Assembly (NCBI GenBank): GCA_022844165.1
Contig: JALHMH010000037.1
Location: forward strand, 1 to 47,583
DNA: 47,583 bases
Origin: Lysobacterales bacterium
GTDB lineage: Bacteria; Pseudomonadota; Gammaproteobacteria; Xanthomonadales; SZUA-5
Reading direction: 5' to 3'
Part shown: positions 17,558-26,498 of the stretch, piece by piece
Numbering within the stretch: the stretch's first letter is position 1
How the letters are laid out: each line of letters opens with the position of its first letter
The notes under the pieces: generated by a model
Told to the model about the DNA's origin: nothing
Databases searched by the model: none
What the model saw: only the letters and a program-made list of their open reading frames with translations
Translations under genes and position numbers: made by a program

Positions 17558-17573
17558 TCGACAGTTATTGGGC

Positions 17574-17603
17574 AAAAAAAGCCGGCTCATCGCCGGCTTT
17601 TTT
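17574..17603. terminator. Bidirectional intrinsic terminator between rpsT and pilE
   Basis: A7-GCCGGC-TCATC-GCCGGC-T6: a 6-bp GC stem (17581-17586 with 17592-17597), a T-run on the plus strand (17598-17603) and an A-run (17574-17580) that becomes a T-run on the minus strand. It sits between convergent rpsT (ends 17557) and the pilin operon (ends 17627) and should stop both. Confidence 0.9.
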
Positions 17604-17626
17604 GTGCACCAAGATTGCTTCGGCGT

Positions 17627-18040
17627 TTACCAGCAGGACCCGTTCGTATCGTCCCCGCTCTGACCCTTCGCGCCCGCATTATTGACGGTCAGATTGCCGC
17701 ACTTGTCGCTGACTTGCCTGCCCTGCGGTACAACTTCCAGCAAAAAGGTCTGGTCGCCAGCACCGAGGATAACGCGGGCGGTGTAAAAGCCTTGCTCAGA
17801 GAGGTTGGTCAGAGATAATCCGGCAGCCCCAGTGATGTCCGCGGTGTAGCGGTTGAAGTTCGTATAGAAGCGTTCTTGAGCCGCCGCAACACGCATTCCG
17901 AATTCGCGACCATCTGCGCGATTGGCCCGAAGTACATAGTTCGTGTAGCTCGGATACGCCAGCGCCGCCAGAATAGCAACGATGCCGACAACAACGATGA
18001 GTTCGATGATTGTGAAGCCGGTCTGGCGAGACGAGTTCAT
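17627..18040 (-). CDS. pilE: Type IV minor pilin PilE
   Basis: 137 residues from the ATG at 18040. The class III signal is short: MNSSRQTG then FTIIELIVVVGIVAILAALA, with cleavage expected after Gly8 and Glu at position 5 of the mature chain for assembly. The rest matches PilE-type pilins: YPSYTNYVLRANRADGREF, then AQERFY. Two C-terminal cysteines (in DKCGN and GSCW) probably form the pilin disulfide loop. Last gene of the fimT-pilV-pilW-pilX-pilY1-pilE run, 61 bp after pilY1 and directly before the shared terminator. It should be part of the minor-pilin complex that primes pilus assembly. Confidence 0.92.
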   Translation of the reverse strand: MNSSRQTGFTIIELIVVVGIVAILAALAYPSYTNYVLRANRADGREFGMRVAAAQERFYTNFNRYTADITGAAGLSLTNLSEQGFYTARVILGAGDQTFLLEVVPQGRQVSDKCGNLTVNNAGAKGQSGDDTNGSCW

Positions 18041-18101
18041 AGTTCCACCCTGAGAATTCCAAAACCGCGCTGACCGATCGGCCAGCGCGGGCATCCAACC
18101 C

Positions 18102-21100
18102 CTACTCTTCGTTCACCAACTCGCGCCATGCGCCGCGGTGCCAGATGTTGTCGGCCGCCGAGAACGCAGATGTGATTGCGTCTCTCAATACTGCCGGGAG
18201 CCCTGGTGGCAATGGCGCCGGCGTAATCGAACCTGGGCCACCCCCGCGACGCGATACCGGATCGCCGATGGGTCGGTTCGAGCTCAGCACCGCGCCCACA
18301 ACACGATTTACGGCATTAGTGCTGGTGTCGGTCGGATTCACTCGAGCCGACCCAGTGGCGGCATCGACGACCAACAATCCGAATCGAGCACCTGGGTCGC
18401 ACGGGTCAACGCCTTTGGGAATGATCGAGCGCAAGAGTACCGTATTGGAGCTAAAGAACGGGAACGCCCGATCACCCGCGCGCTCTCCCGGCTCGGACGC
18501 GATGTTCATTGGGATACGCCAGCCTCTGAACGCTGCCGTGACCGGCGCATTGTTGGTGGCATTTGAGGGCAACGAACGCACGCCGTCTGCGTTTTGCGAC
18601 AGCTGTCGGGTCACAAGCTGATCAACGCGTATCGGATAGTTGGTACATGCAAGCGGACTATTGCTGCACGAGCCGTAGTCTCGAATTCCGTAAAAGTTCT
18701 GCAGTGGAATCGCTGCGGTACGGTCTGGCGCACCAATGAACTTGCCAGAACCGAATACGAAAATCGGTCCGAGTGTCACGGGATCACGCAGCGCTTGTGG
18801 CGCAAACGCGATCGGTTGGTCGCCCGGATTCGCCGCCCCGCCATTGCCGTACGTCTTGAACATCAAGTCCACCGACCATTCCGATGGATTGCTGGACGAA
18901 AGATCGAAGCGCCAGAGATTTCCCGCGAGATCGCCAGCGACGGCGATATCGGCAATCTGGTCATTACCGAAGTCATACACGATCGGCTGGGACAAGCCGA
19001 ACGTTCTTGCGGCCGAGGCAAACTGCGGCGCGATGCTGGTCGAAATCTCTCGGATCAGGGTGCCATTCTCTAAATCGACAACCATGAGCGAAGTCCGATT
19101 CGCTTTTGTGGAATCGGATGCCGGATCGAGCGTATCGGTCGGAAAGTAGCCACTGGAAATCAGCGCGACCCACTTGTCGTTATATCGAATACGCGTCGGA
19201 TTGGCGGACTCATAGGTGTAACCCAAGGAAGAGCAGAAACTCGCGCCCGGCGAACAATCCGTCCCGACAGATTCAGCCGTCTGCTCCCCGGTAAACTCCC
19301 ACATTGCCAGTGGGCTGCCCTCGGTCACGCCGGAAGGATTCGTCACGTCGATTGCGTAAACGGCGCGCCCTCCCAATCGCAGCCCACCCACAATGATTGT
19401 CCGCCACCGACCGCCCAAGAAGGCGTCGTACTGCAACGGACGATCATCCGCAGTAGGCACCAGACCCACTTCGAACTGTGTCGACTTCACGAGCCGATAG
19501 TTTTCGAACAAGATGTTTGGCACATAGGCAAACCGTTCGTCGCCGGTTTGCGCATCAAACGCATGAATCATTCCATCATTCGCAGCGACAAAAACATGCG
19601 GGCGACGAGCGCGCTGATCATTCTGATAGCGCGCGTAGCTGTTGCCGCCTTCTGCAGCAACCTGCTCAGGCGAGCCCAGCGGGAAAGAGTCACGGTGCCC
19701 GGTGATTGGCGACGACACATACACCGGTTGGCCGCGAATCACCGCACCAACGAGCGAACTTCGAACTCGGAACCGCGGCGTTTCGGTGGTTTCGTTGGTG
19801 CGGACACCACGCAGGTAATCCAAGCGCTGCTGGCCGAAAGCATCGGCATCAATCACCTGAGGCACCAAGTCGAGGCGCAGAGTATTCGGTCGGATGTTAA
19901 GCCGCTGAGTCTGTGTTGGACTCAGGCTGCTCCAGCGGAAAGGCTTGGACGTGCCGGGGCGACCATCGGACGTGATGATGACACGCGTGTTCGGGTCGCG
20001 AACTGGCAGACCCGTTTGCGCTGTCGATGGGCATGCCCCACCGGTCAGAATACAGGCCGCATCCCACTCGATCGCCACCACATCGCCCGTGACTGGGTCT
20101 AAACGATCTCGGGTCAAAAAACCGGACCAGTCGCTGGTATCAAACCCCGCCGAGTAACCGGCCGTCCCATCGGTCAAAAGCGGCAAAGATACCGATGTCG
20201 CGGTCGCACCGGCTCGTCGGGCGATGATGCTGGCTACCACCTCCTGCAGTGCCTGGATCAGTTCATTGGGATCCTGCGCGGTGAAAAAGCGTCCGCGACT
20301 GTTGATGGCAGCGTGCCACATGTCATCAATGTTGGCCACCACGTTGGCAGAAGTTGCTGGCCATTGGATCAAGTTGCGGCGAAGGCGATTTAAGTTAGCC
20401 CCTGTTTGCGGAATCGTCCCGTTAACACCGAAACTCACCATAAAATTGACCATATGCGACCAAGTCGCCGGGTCGTTCGCGGGGTTCCAATAAATTTCTT
20501 GATGGTCAAGTGCAGCCTGACCGGATGCAAGCGGCGGCCCAAACACATTGGTGCTCCGGTCGGGCAAAAATGGCGCAACTTTGTTTCGCGTAGCCGCATT
20601 CAGCGCAAAATCGGGCCGCAAGTTAGTCGCCCAATAGCGCCAGGCGATGTCTGCCAGAGACACGGTTGTTCCGCCGGTACCCGCATCAGCACCGTAGATC
20701 CGTGACTCCGCCTGAGCAGAATTGTATCCACGAGCGTCAGGAAGTGTCTGCGTTGCAGGCGCATTGTCGCGCGGAACCACTGTTGCGACCCCCGGGGGAG
20801 TCTGATTCCAAAAACCGTCCGAAATATTAAAGTGAAAGTTCTGACGGCAGCTGAGTTCGCGATTCAGATCTCGATCCCAATACGGATTGCCGTCATTGGC
20901 TCCCGCAAACGTGCCTCCGTTGCCTCGTTGATAAAATTGCCCGGCCCGAATCGTGGCGTCAAGCGTCGGAGTTCCTCCGCCTACACGAATCAGGAACAAC
21001 CAATCGTAGAAGCGATTCCGCACATCTGCATTAATCGGCTCGTTCTTGAATTTATACATCAGCATCGCGTTGCTCAGCTGATTGCTATTCAAGTTCTGCC

Positions 21101-21917
21101 AGGCAACTCGAATGTTTTCGTCGAATGCCGCAAAACCCAGCGACATCGAAGACGCTGCTGTGAGCGCTCGCGTGTGGTAATACGACCACCAGATCGCGAA
21201 GTTTGTCAGATCCCCGCCAAGCACAGGGACAAACTCCCAGTTAGCGGCGTTATAAAGGTCGCCCGTGTTGGTGATACGCCCGTTAACGTCGGTCAAGAGT
21301 GCGGGCGCCGTTGAGCGGTAGCGGTAATAACCCGGGCCGATGTTCACTGTCGTTGAAGTTGTGCAGAACTGGGCAGTGAGCAGATTTCGGGCGCCGTACG
21401 CGTTCGCGGTGCCGATGGCCGGGATCGCCATCGTTGTTTCAGGCGCCACTGGCCGGAAACGGATGATGCCGTTGTTAGGCACCAGCGCCAGATTCGTGGG
21501 CGTCGGAAATCTGGTCACACCATCGGCATATAGCGGTGTTGCGTAGCTAATGTTGGGATTATAATAAACGCCATTCATCGCGAACGAACGCGGGTTTGCC
21601 GGATCCGTGACACGCGGATCTATCACGGCGGCGCAGAGCCATGGTGTATTGTAGTTGTAGCGGTTGTTGTGGTGATTTGACTGATCGTCCCGAGCACCCC
21701 AGCCGCCGTTATCGAAGGGCCGCTGATCAGGCATAAAATGGCGACCCATAGATCCTGAATCGTCCAACGTGGCAATCACATTGGGAGCAACGCTAGACGT
21801 GAGATCAGGCGGTGTCGCAAGCAAATCGACAGTACCATCGGCCGCGCCCCATGCGGGTCCATTGGCAAACGCCAGAAACGCCGCGATCCAGACACCCGAC
21901 TTAATAAACGCTTTCAT
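18102..21917 (-). CDS. pilY1: Type IV pilus tip adhesin PilY1
   Basis: 1271 residues. Signal peptide about 1-25 (GPAWGAA). The N-terminal half holds a von Willebrand A-like region with a MIDAS start ATLDDSGSMG (about residue 50). The C-terminal half (about 700-1150) is the PilY1 beta-propeller, with VFVAANDGMIHAFDAQTGDE near 775. The calcium loop expected between blades appears in altered form, YDFGNDQIADIAVAGDL (near 980): aspartates are at three places but the usual D-x-N-G-D-G core is missing. PilY1 caps the minor pilins and is needed for pilus extension and surface sensing. Ribosome site AAAGGAG; 33 bp after pilX. Confidence 0.95.
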   Translation of the reverse strand: MKAFIKSGVWIAAFLAFANGPAWGAADGTVDLLATPPDLTSSVAPNVIATLDDSGSMGRHFMPDQRPFDNGGWGARDDQSNHHNNRYNYNTPWLCAAVIDPRVTDPANPRSFAMNGVYYNPNISYATPLYADGVTRFPTPTNLALVPNNGIIRFRPVAPETTMAIPAIGTANAYGARNLLTAQFCTTSTTVNIGPGYYRYRSTAPALLTDVNGRITNTGDLYNAANWEFVPVLGGDLTNFAIWWSYYHTRALTAASSMSLGFAAFDENIRVAWQNLNSNQLSNAMLMYKFKNEPINADVRNRFYDWLFLIRVGGGTPTLDATIRAGQFYQRGNGGTFAGANDGNPYWDRDLNRELSCRQNFHFNISDGFWNQTPPGVATVVPRDNAPATQTLPDARGYNSAQAESRIYGADAGTGGTTVSLADIAWRYWATNLRPDFALNAATRNKVAPFLPDRSTNVFGPPLASGQAALDHQEIYWNPANDPATWSHMVNFMVSFGVNGTIPQTGANLNRLRRNLIQWPATSANVVANIDDMWHAAINSRGRFFTAQDPNELIQALQEVVASIIARRAGATATSVSLPLLTDGTAGYSAGFDTSDWSGFLTRDRLDPVTGDVVAIEWDAACILTGGACPSTAQTGLPVRDPNTRVIITSDGRPGTSKPFRWSSLSPTQTQRLNIRPNTLRLDLVPQVIDADAFGQQRLDYLRGVRTNETTETPRFRVRSSLVGAVIRGQPVYVSSPITGHRDSFPLGSPEQVAAEGGNSYARYQNDQRARRPHVFVAANDGMIHAFDAQTGDERFAYVPNILFENYRLVKSTQFEVGLVPTADDRPLQYDAFLGGRWRTIIVGGLRLGGRAVYAIDVTNPSGVTEGSPLAMWEFTGEQTAESVGTDCSPGASFCSSLGYTYESANPTRIRYNDKWVALISSGYFPTDTLDPASDSTKANRTSLMVVDLENGTLIREISTSIAPQFASAARTFGLSQPIVYDFGNDQIADIAVAGDLAGNLWRFDLSSSNPSEWSVDLMFKTYGNGGAANPGDQPIAFAPQALRDPVTLGPIFVFGSGKFIGAPDRTAAIPLQNFYGIRDYGSCSNSPLACTNYPIRVDQLVTRQLSQNADGVRSLPSNATNNAPVTAAFRGWRIPMNIASEPGERAGDRAFPFFSSNTVLLRSIIPKGVDPCDPGARFGLLVVDAATGSARVNPTDTSTNAVNRVVGAVLSSNRPIGDPVSRRGGGPGSITPAPLPPGLPAVLRDAITSAFSAADNIWHRGAWRELVNEE

Positions 21918-21950
21918 GAAAATCTCCTTTCGACGGCAAGTTTCAGACCG

Positions 21951-22595
21951 TCAAGGGTTAAACCCGGTATTTGTCAAATCCATTGCCGAGAAGACGCTCT
22001 CGGTCACGCTGATTGCGGCGTCCGAACCACCTTGACTGCGTGCCGTGATTCGGTAGTAGGTACGCTTACCCACGAGCGATGTCGTCTCAGGGTTGACCCC
22101 GCCAATTTGCTGCCCGGACCCAGGTGGAAGATCTGGCCCAACGTTCTCGATGATGAAGCGCGGTGCGGATGCGAGTTTTGCCGTCTCATCGGCCCCTCCG
22201 AGACCTTCGAGGCCGGCCGTATAAGACCTGCCGCCGTCCGATGCCGGGTCTATCCACTCCTTCGCTGTGCGAAAGCGCTGCGCGACTGGAGACAACAGGC
22301 CACTGGGCAGCGGAAGGTAAACACAGTCGGAGCCCGCGCCGACGCACGGTGGCAGCGGCTGTTGACTGTTGAAGCTGATGTTCCATAACGCCGCTTCTGC
22401 GCCACGCAGCGCGGACTCTGCGCCCTGGAAACTGAGATTTTGGTTGCGCATTCCTCCGATCATCCGCTCTTGCAGGATCGAGGAATTCGCGGCAACAACT
22501 GCGATCAACGACATGATCACGAGAATGACAAGCGCAAAAAACAGCACAGCACCCTTTTGAGATCTCGGAATCTGGTTTCTTTGGCGGTCGTTCAT
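21951..22595 (-). CDS. pilX: Type IV minor pilin PilX
   Basis: 214 residues. The prepilin signal MNDRQRNQIPRSQKG is followed by AVLFFALVILVIMSLIAVVA. Unlike the other pilins of the operon it begins with alanine and lacks glutamate at mature position 5, as is usual for PilX and type II secretion GspK, which sit at the very tip and need not pair with a subunit above. The body carries NQNLSFQGAESALRGAEAAL, a typical PilX stretch. The start overlaps the pilW stop (ATGA). Confidence 0.92.
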   Translation of the reverse strand: MNDRQRNQIPRSQKGAVLFFALVILVIMSLIAVVAANSSILQERMIGGMRNQNLSFQGAESALRGAEAALWNISFNSQQPLPPCVGAGSDCVYLPLPSGLLSPVAQRFRTAKEWIDPASDGGRSYTAGLEGLGGADETAKLASAPRFIIENVGPDLPPGSGQQIGGVNPETTSLVGKRTYYRITARSQGGSDAAISVTESVFSAMDLTNTGFNP

Positions 22596-23926
22596 GGATT
22601 CGCATTCCGTGCGGCAACTTGGGCGATGAACTCACGACGAGGCATGCTTCTCGATTGAATCGTCGAAGGCAGTGGCGTCGTCAATGCTGCGGGCGAGGTG
22701 GTTACGCCCATATAAGTAAAGGTCCGGGAAGCCGCATCCAGACCCACGATGTCGTCGACCGAATTCACCAACAGATGAGCTTCGATTCTTCGAACTGAAC
22801 GCCACAAACAGCCCGGCTCCATTTGCAGGGGATTGGCGGGATCAGGCGCGACCAACTCAGGCTTCAATGGGCAGTTGATTGCACCGCCCAATCGGTTGTC
22901 GACCTGCGCGGCCGTCAGGAAGCGCATTTCGCCCGCTCGGTCGAGCACGCCGTACCGAAACGTCAAGTTATCGACGCCGCGAACGATTTCGTTTTCGATG
23001 CCGTTTTCCCGTCGAATCAACGTTGGAATCAGTCGCCCCGCCGGCGAATTCGGTATCGCCTCTGGGTTATCGTCCAGCCGAAACGCCAGGTAGTAGGAGA
23101 TGGTGACGAAGTCCTGTGAGAAGTTGAACACGCGCACGTCGCGCGCACCTTGAGCATTGCACGAAGGCGCTGTGCCCGCGCCCGGCAACAAGGGCCCAAT
23201 CGTCAAAACGTTCCCGGCAACACCTGAAATCGGAACCAGTGCCGGCGACTGACAATCCGAAACGAACGCGATATTGCCCACTGCGAAACTGACCGGATCG
23301 TCACCCGGTTGTGGTGCGAGCGTGATCGAATCTCCAGATCCGCAATTACTCAGCCCGGTGACGGGCCACCCCGTTCCCCTCTGGTATCGCACCGTCAGGA
23401 TTTCTGTATTGGGCACGCGGTTGTTGTTCGCCAGACCGGCCGTGGGAAAAGTGCCAGCCGTCGGCAACCCAGGTGTGCACGTACTTCCTGTTGCGCACGC
23501 ATAGCCCTGAACAAAGAACCGGGGCGACAGAGCGTATCGGAGCGTGGCGGGGCTTGTGGCGCGCGCACCGGTTGCAAGATTGACACTGCGCATCCCGCCC
23601 GAGTCCGGCAAGTTGAGATCTGGCGCATACACGACCGGCGGTCGCCCCGACCACATGGGCCGGGCGGCTCCGACATGTGAGTTTCCGGAGTAGTTACTGC
23701 AAAATTGAGCAGAAGCCATGCGCAGATCGTATTCGAGCTGGGTCACTGCGAAGCGCCCATTCTCTTGCAACCGCGCCAGCCCGCTTTGAAGCCGATTAAC
23801 GCGGCCCGACGTGTCGAACAGTGTGACGATTCCTATGGTGATCAGAAAGCCGATCAGCATGGCGATCATCAGTTCGATGATGGTGAATCCTGCTACGCGT
23901 GATTTGGGTCTGCGAGAGACTGTCAT
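22592..23926 (-). CDS. pilW: Type IV minor pilin PilW
   Basis: 444 residues, large for a pilin as is typical of PilW. Signal MTVSRRPKSRVAG, then FTIIELMIAMLIGFLITIG with Glu at mature position 5. After the helix (LARLQENGRFAVTQLEYDLR, a PilW signature) comes a long globular domain with cysteines spread throughout. It overlaps pilX by 4 bp at its end and pilV by 4 bp at its start, so the pilins are translationally coupled. It belongs to the complex that initiates the fibre and carries PilY1. Confidence 0.93.
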   Translation of the reverse strand: MTVSRRPKSRVAGFTIIELMIAMLIGFLITIGIVTLFDTSGRVNRLQSGLARLQENGRFAVTQLEYDLRMASAQFCSNYSGNSHVGAARPMWSGRPPVVYAPDLNLPDSGGMRSVNLATGARATSPATLRYALSPRFFVQGYACATGSTCTPGLPTAGTFPTAGLANNNRVPNTEILTVRYQRGTGWPVTGLSNCGSGDSITLAPQPGDDPVSFAVGNIAFVSDCQSPALVPISGVAGNVLTIGPLLPGAGTAPSCNAQGARDVRVFNFSQDFVTISYYLAFRLDDNPEAIPNSPAGRLIPTLIRRENGIENEIVRGVDNLTFRYGVLDRAGEMRFLTAAQVDNRLGGAINCPLKPELVAPDPANPLQMEPGCLWRSVRRIEAHLLVNSVDDIVGLDAASRTFTYMGVTTSPAALTTPLPSTIQSRSMPRREFIAQVAARNANP

Positions 23927-24438
23927 GGCTGGAAGACCCAGGAAAAAGTCTGAACGTTCGGAGTAGCCGTGGTGTTCTTATTCAATGCGGCTTCGTCCCA
24001 TTGGATACGGATCGTGCACATGCCGTTGAACGGTGCTGCGCCAGCCTGCACTGGTGTGCCAAGGAGAACGCCGTTGCAATTCACATTCGCCGATGAGTTG
24101 GGTAGAAACTGGAACAGCTGGCCTCGCAAGGCCGCAATGTCGCGCGTCGCCTGAACTGCAGCGGTGCAAACGACGCCACCGGTGCAAGGATCCGGCCCCG
24201 CCGCCGCCGCACTGTGATTGCCGTTGTATGCAAGCACTTGAGCGCGATTGGACCTGATCCGATCAATCGTGCCTCTGGCAACAAACTCCGCCTGCGTCCG
24301 CAGATAGGCGCTCTGGTTGGTCTTGACCGAAATCAGCAACAGACCGGCCATGCCTGCCAAACCGATCGCCACGACGAGAATCGCGATCAGGGATTCGATG
24401 AGGGTAAAACCCAGCTGTTGGTTGAGTGGCTTCTTCAT
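23923..24438 (-). CDS. pilV: Type IV minor pilin PilV
   Basis: 171 residues. Signal MKKPLNQQLG, then FTLIESLIAILVVAIGLAG with Glu5, and further LLLISVKTNQSAYLRTQA, which fits PilV. The ATG at 24438 overlaps the fimT stop (ATGA) and is preferred over a TTG two codons upstream. The globular part has cysteines in DPCTGGVVC, VNCN and MCTI. Second gene of the operon. Confidence 0.92.
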   Translation of the reverse strand: MKKPLNQQLGFTLIESLIAILVVAIGLAGMAGLLLISVKTNQSAYLRTQAEFVARGTIDRIRSNRAQVLAYNGNHSAAAAGPDPCTGGVVCTAAVQATRDIAALRGQLFQFLPNSSANVNCNGVLLGTPVQAGAAPFNGMCTIRIQWDEAALNKNTTATPNVQTFSWVFQP

Positions 24439-24959
24439 GAACAAGGTCCCGCTGGCGATCCGGTGACATTCGCTCTGGTTCGGGTGCTACCTGCTGCCGC
24501 CACCGTGATTCGGCGCGATTTGGCGATATCGGCATGTGCCGTCGGGCGGCAGACATTGAAGTCGAATCCCAGACCGTCGGCCAGAGCGCCGGACGGCCCG
24601 AACGTGACGGTCGTATTGTTGCCGGAGCCGCCAGTCATTGCGCCGGTGATCGTGAACCCATCTGCCAGCGGCCCGCGTGTGCTCAATACCTCAAGCGGAT
24701 TGTCGACTTGGACTTGCCACCCATCGGTCCATGCACCGTTAGCGACGACCGAGACTGCCCGGCCGCGACGCGCAGCCTCGGCGCGCGCAGACGTGATGGC
24801 CTGCACCAGCTCATTGACATTTGTGCGCACCGTATTGTTGATCGACAATTCACGGAAACTCGGCATCGCGATTCCGGCCAGGATCATCAAGAGGGCGACT
24901 GAAATGAGCAGTTCGAACAACGTGAAGCCTTCGTTGCGAGATCTCACAAGCACCACCAT
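24435..24959 (-). CDS. fimT: Type IV minor pilin FimT/FimU (GspH family)
   Basis: 174 residues. Signal MVVLVRSRNEG, then FTLFELLISVALLMILAGIA with Glu5. The body carries the GspH/FimT signature NNTVRTNVNELVQAITSARAE followed by AARRGRAVSV and ends in a pilin-like strand with a C-terminal cysteine. FimT/FimU links the minor-pilin tip to the major pilin shaft; in some relatives it also binds DNA for uptake. First gene of the operon; 108 bp separate it from the upstream adenosyltransferase gene, room for its own promoter, which I could not assign. Confidence 0.92.
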   Translation of the reverse strand: MVVLVRSRNEGFTLFELLISVALLMILAGIAMPSFRELSINNTVRTNVNELVQAITSARAEAARRGRAVSVVANGAWTDGWQVQVDNPLEVLSTRGPLADGFTITGAMTGGSGNNTTVTFGPSGALADGLGFDFNVCRPTAHADIAKSRRITVAAAGSTRTRANVTGSPAGPCS

Positions 24960-25067
24960 TTGTTGGTTGATCGCAGTTTAGTGTTGCACAAAAGAAATGC
25001 GCGGGATATCCGATGACCGGCAAGTTCTGCCGGAGGAGTGCAGGCGTGCCCTGGTGCAAGCGCGACA

Positions 25068-25619
25068 TCAGCGGTGCTGCCGTTCCCAGAGGACCTCATT
25101 GCCACCATCGGCGCGCGCCAGAACACGGGCAATGACGAACAACAGATCCGAGAGGCGATTGAGGTAGCGAATGGCCTGTGGACGCACGAATTCTTGACGC
25201 GAGAGTGCGATCGTGTCGCGTTCGGCGCGACGCACGACGGTGCGGGCGACATGGCAAGCGGCGGCCGATGGCGAACCGCCGGGCAGAATAAAGTCTTTGA
25301 GCGGCGGCAGTGGATCGTTGAAGCCGTCGAGATCGAGCTCCAGAGCGTCGATGTCGGCGTCGAAAATCAACTCCATGCCGGGAATACACAGTTCGCCGCC
25401 GAGATCGAACAGCTGATGTTGCACGCGGGTCAAACAGCGGCGAATGGCTTCTGCAACAGAGGCCTGGGCGAGCACAACGCCAATGCAGCTGTTGGCTTCA
25501 TCGACGGTACCGTAGGCGTTGACGCGCAAACTGTCTTTGCCGACACGATTGCCATCGCCCAATCCGGTGCTGCCGTCATCGCCGGTGCGTGTATAGATCT
25601 TCGAAAGGCGGTTACCCAT
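25068..25619 (-). CDS. pduO: Corrinoid adenosyltransferase, PduO type
   Basis: 183 residues. Transfers the adenosyl group of ATP to reduced corrinoid, making adenosylcobalamin. PduO-type motifs are clear: the ATP-binding N-terminus YTRTGDDGSTGLGDGNRVGK, RVNAYGTVDEANS, then VVRRAERD and the C-terminal YLNRLSDLLFVIARVLA. The length fits the family. It lies on the minus strand downstream of a DUF6580 membrane protein and a CobC/PGAM-family phosphatase; together they suggest salvage of vitamin B12 or precursors. A 311-bp gap to the upstream gene leaves room for its own promoter. Confidence 0.93.
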   Translation of the reverse strand: MGNRLSKIYTRTGDDGSTGLGDGNRVGKDSLRVNAYGTVDEANSCIGVVLAQASVAEAIRRCLTRVQHQLFDLGGELCIPGMELIFDADIDALELDLDGFNDPLPPLKDFILPGGSPSAAACHVARTVVRRAERDTIALSRQEFVRPQAIRYLNRLSDLLFVIARVLARADGGNEVLWERQHR

Positions 25620-25930
25620 GATTGTGATTGCTCAGGATGAGATGCGAAGAGATGTTGGCGGCTTGAGCGCCCGGCGCAAGTGTTGAATGCAAGCCGATGG
25701 CCTCGGAAGCATCTCATACGAGGACATGAAAGAAGCAAGAACGTCGGCTTCGCCGCGCTGCGTGCGGTGATTGAAGTTGCGTACGCGACGATTGTTGTGT
25801 GAGCACTGGTGGGAACAGCTAACGGCGTCGTGCTATAGCGCGACCCACAACGTTGGCGTGCGAAAAGGGGATTCGTCGCGCTGAGCAATCAATCTCGCGC
25901 GCGACGGACTGCCTCTGGAACTCTTCGTGA
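25620..25930. other. 311-bp gap between the DUF6580 and adenosyltransferase genes
   Basis: No gene supported. On the minus strand a 31-codon frame (25727 down to 25632) has no family features. I looked for the conserved cobalamin-riboswitch box on this strand because of the adjacent B12 genes and saw no convincing match. No terminator with a T-run is visible. Confidence 0.45.
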
Positions 25931-26464
25931 TCAAGTTGAGAGTCGTGCCTGTCCACGGCGAAGAAGCGCCATACCGCCAAACATCAGTGTCGAATACACA
26001 GCCATGCCCAATAGCGTCCATTGAAAGAACGGCAGTGCGGCAACGTAACAAGCGACCAGGCCGCTCAAATCGCGGGTGTAACCCAGGCCGCCGCCGCTTG
26101 CCCAGACAAAGAGGTTACTGACAACGAAGAACAACGTGGCAGCGAAGAGCCCGTAACCCGCGATGCGCGCGCCGGTGGGATTTGGGCCAAGCTTGAAGCC
26201 CAAGGCCACGTTGATGGCAATCAAACCGTAGATCACCCACATACCGCTATGCAAACCCAGAACGACATCAGAAATCGCCATTGCAACCAGCGGAACGATC
26301 AGCGCCAGTCGACGATCTGCCAGATACGCGCCGGCGAACAAGCCGATGGCCTCGATTGGCGTGAAGTTCGGTGGGTGCGGCAACAAACGCGAAAGCGCAG
26401 CCAACAAGATGAGGCCGATGATCAGCGTCGTGCGCGGATTCAGGCGCGCCGCGAGTTGGGTCAT
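25931..26464 (-). CDS. DUF6580-family membrane protein, putative transporter
   Basis: 177 residues, mostly hydrophobic, with about five membrane segments. The landmark near the N-terminus, PHPPNFTPIEAIGLFAGAYL followed by DRRLALIVPL and SDVVLGLHSGM, is that of DUF6580, a family annotated as putative transport proteins and resembling ECF-type substrate-binding membrane subunits. The start ATG at 26464 (MTQLAARLNP) is preferred; the frame extends upstream into the phosphatase gene without family similarity. It lies between a phosphatase and a corrinoid adenosyltransferase gene, so uptake of cobalamin or a precursor is a reasonable guess, not shown. Confidence 0.75.
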   Translation of the reverse strand: MTQLAARLNPRTTLIIGLILLAALSRLLPHPPNFTPIEAIGLFAGAYLADRRLALIVPLVAMAISDVVLGLHSGMWVIYGLIAINVALGFKLGPNPTGARIAGYGLFAATLFFVVSNLFVWASGGGLGYTRDLSGLVACYVAALPFFQWTLLGMAVYSTLMFGGMALLRRGQARLST

Positions 26465-26498
26465 GCGATGTCTCCAGTTTCGATGTGGATTGCGACGC

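Noticed and set aside
25620..25930. Possible cobalamin riboswitch before pduO
   Set aside because: No B12 box or the surrounding conserved core could be found on the minus strand.
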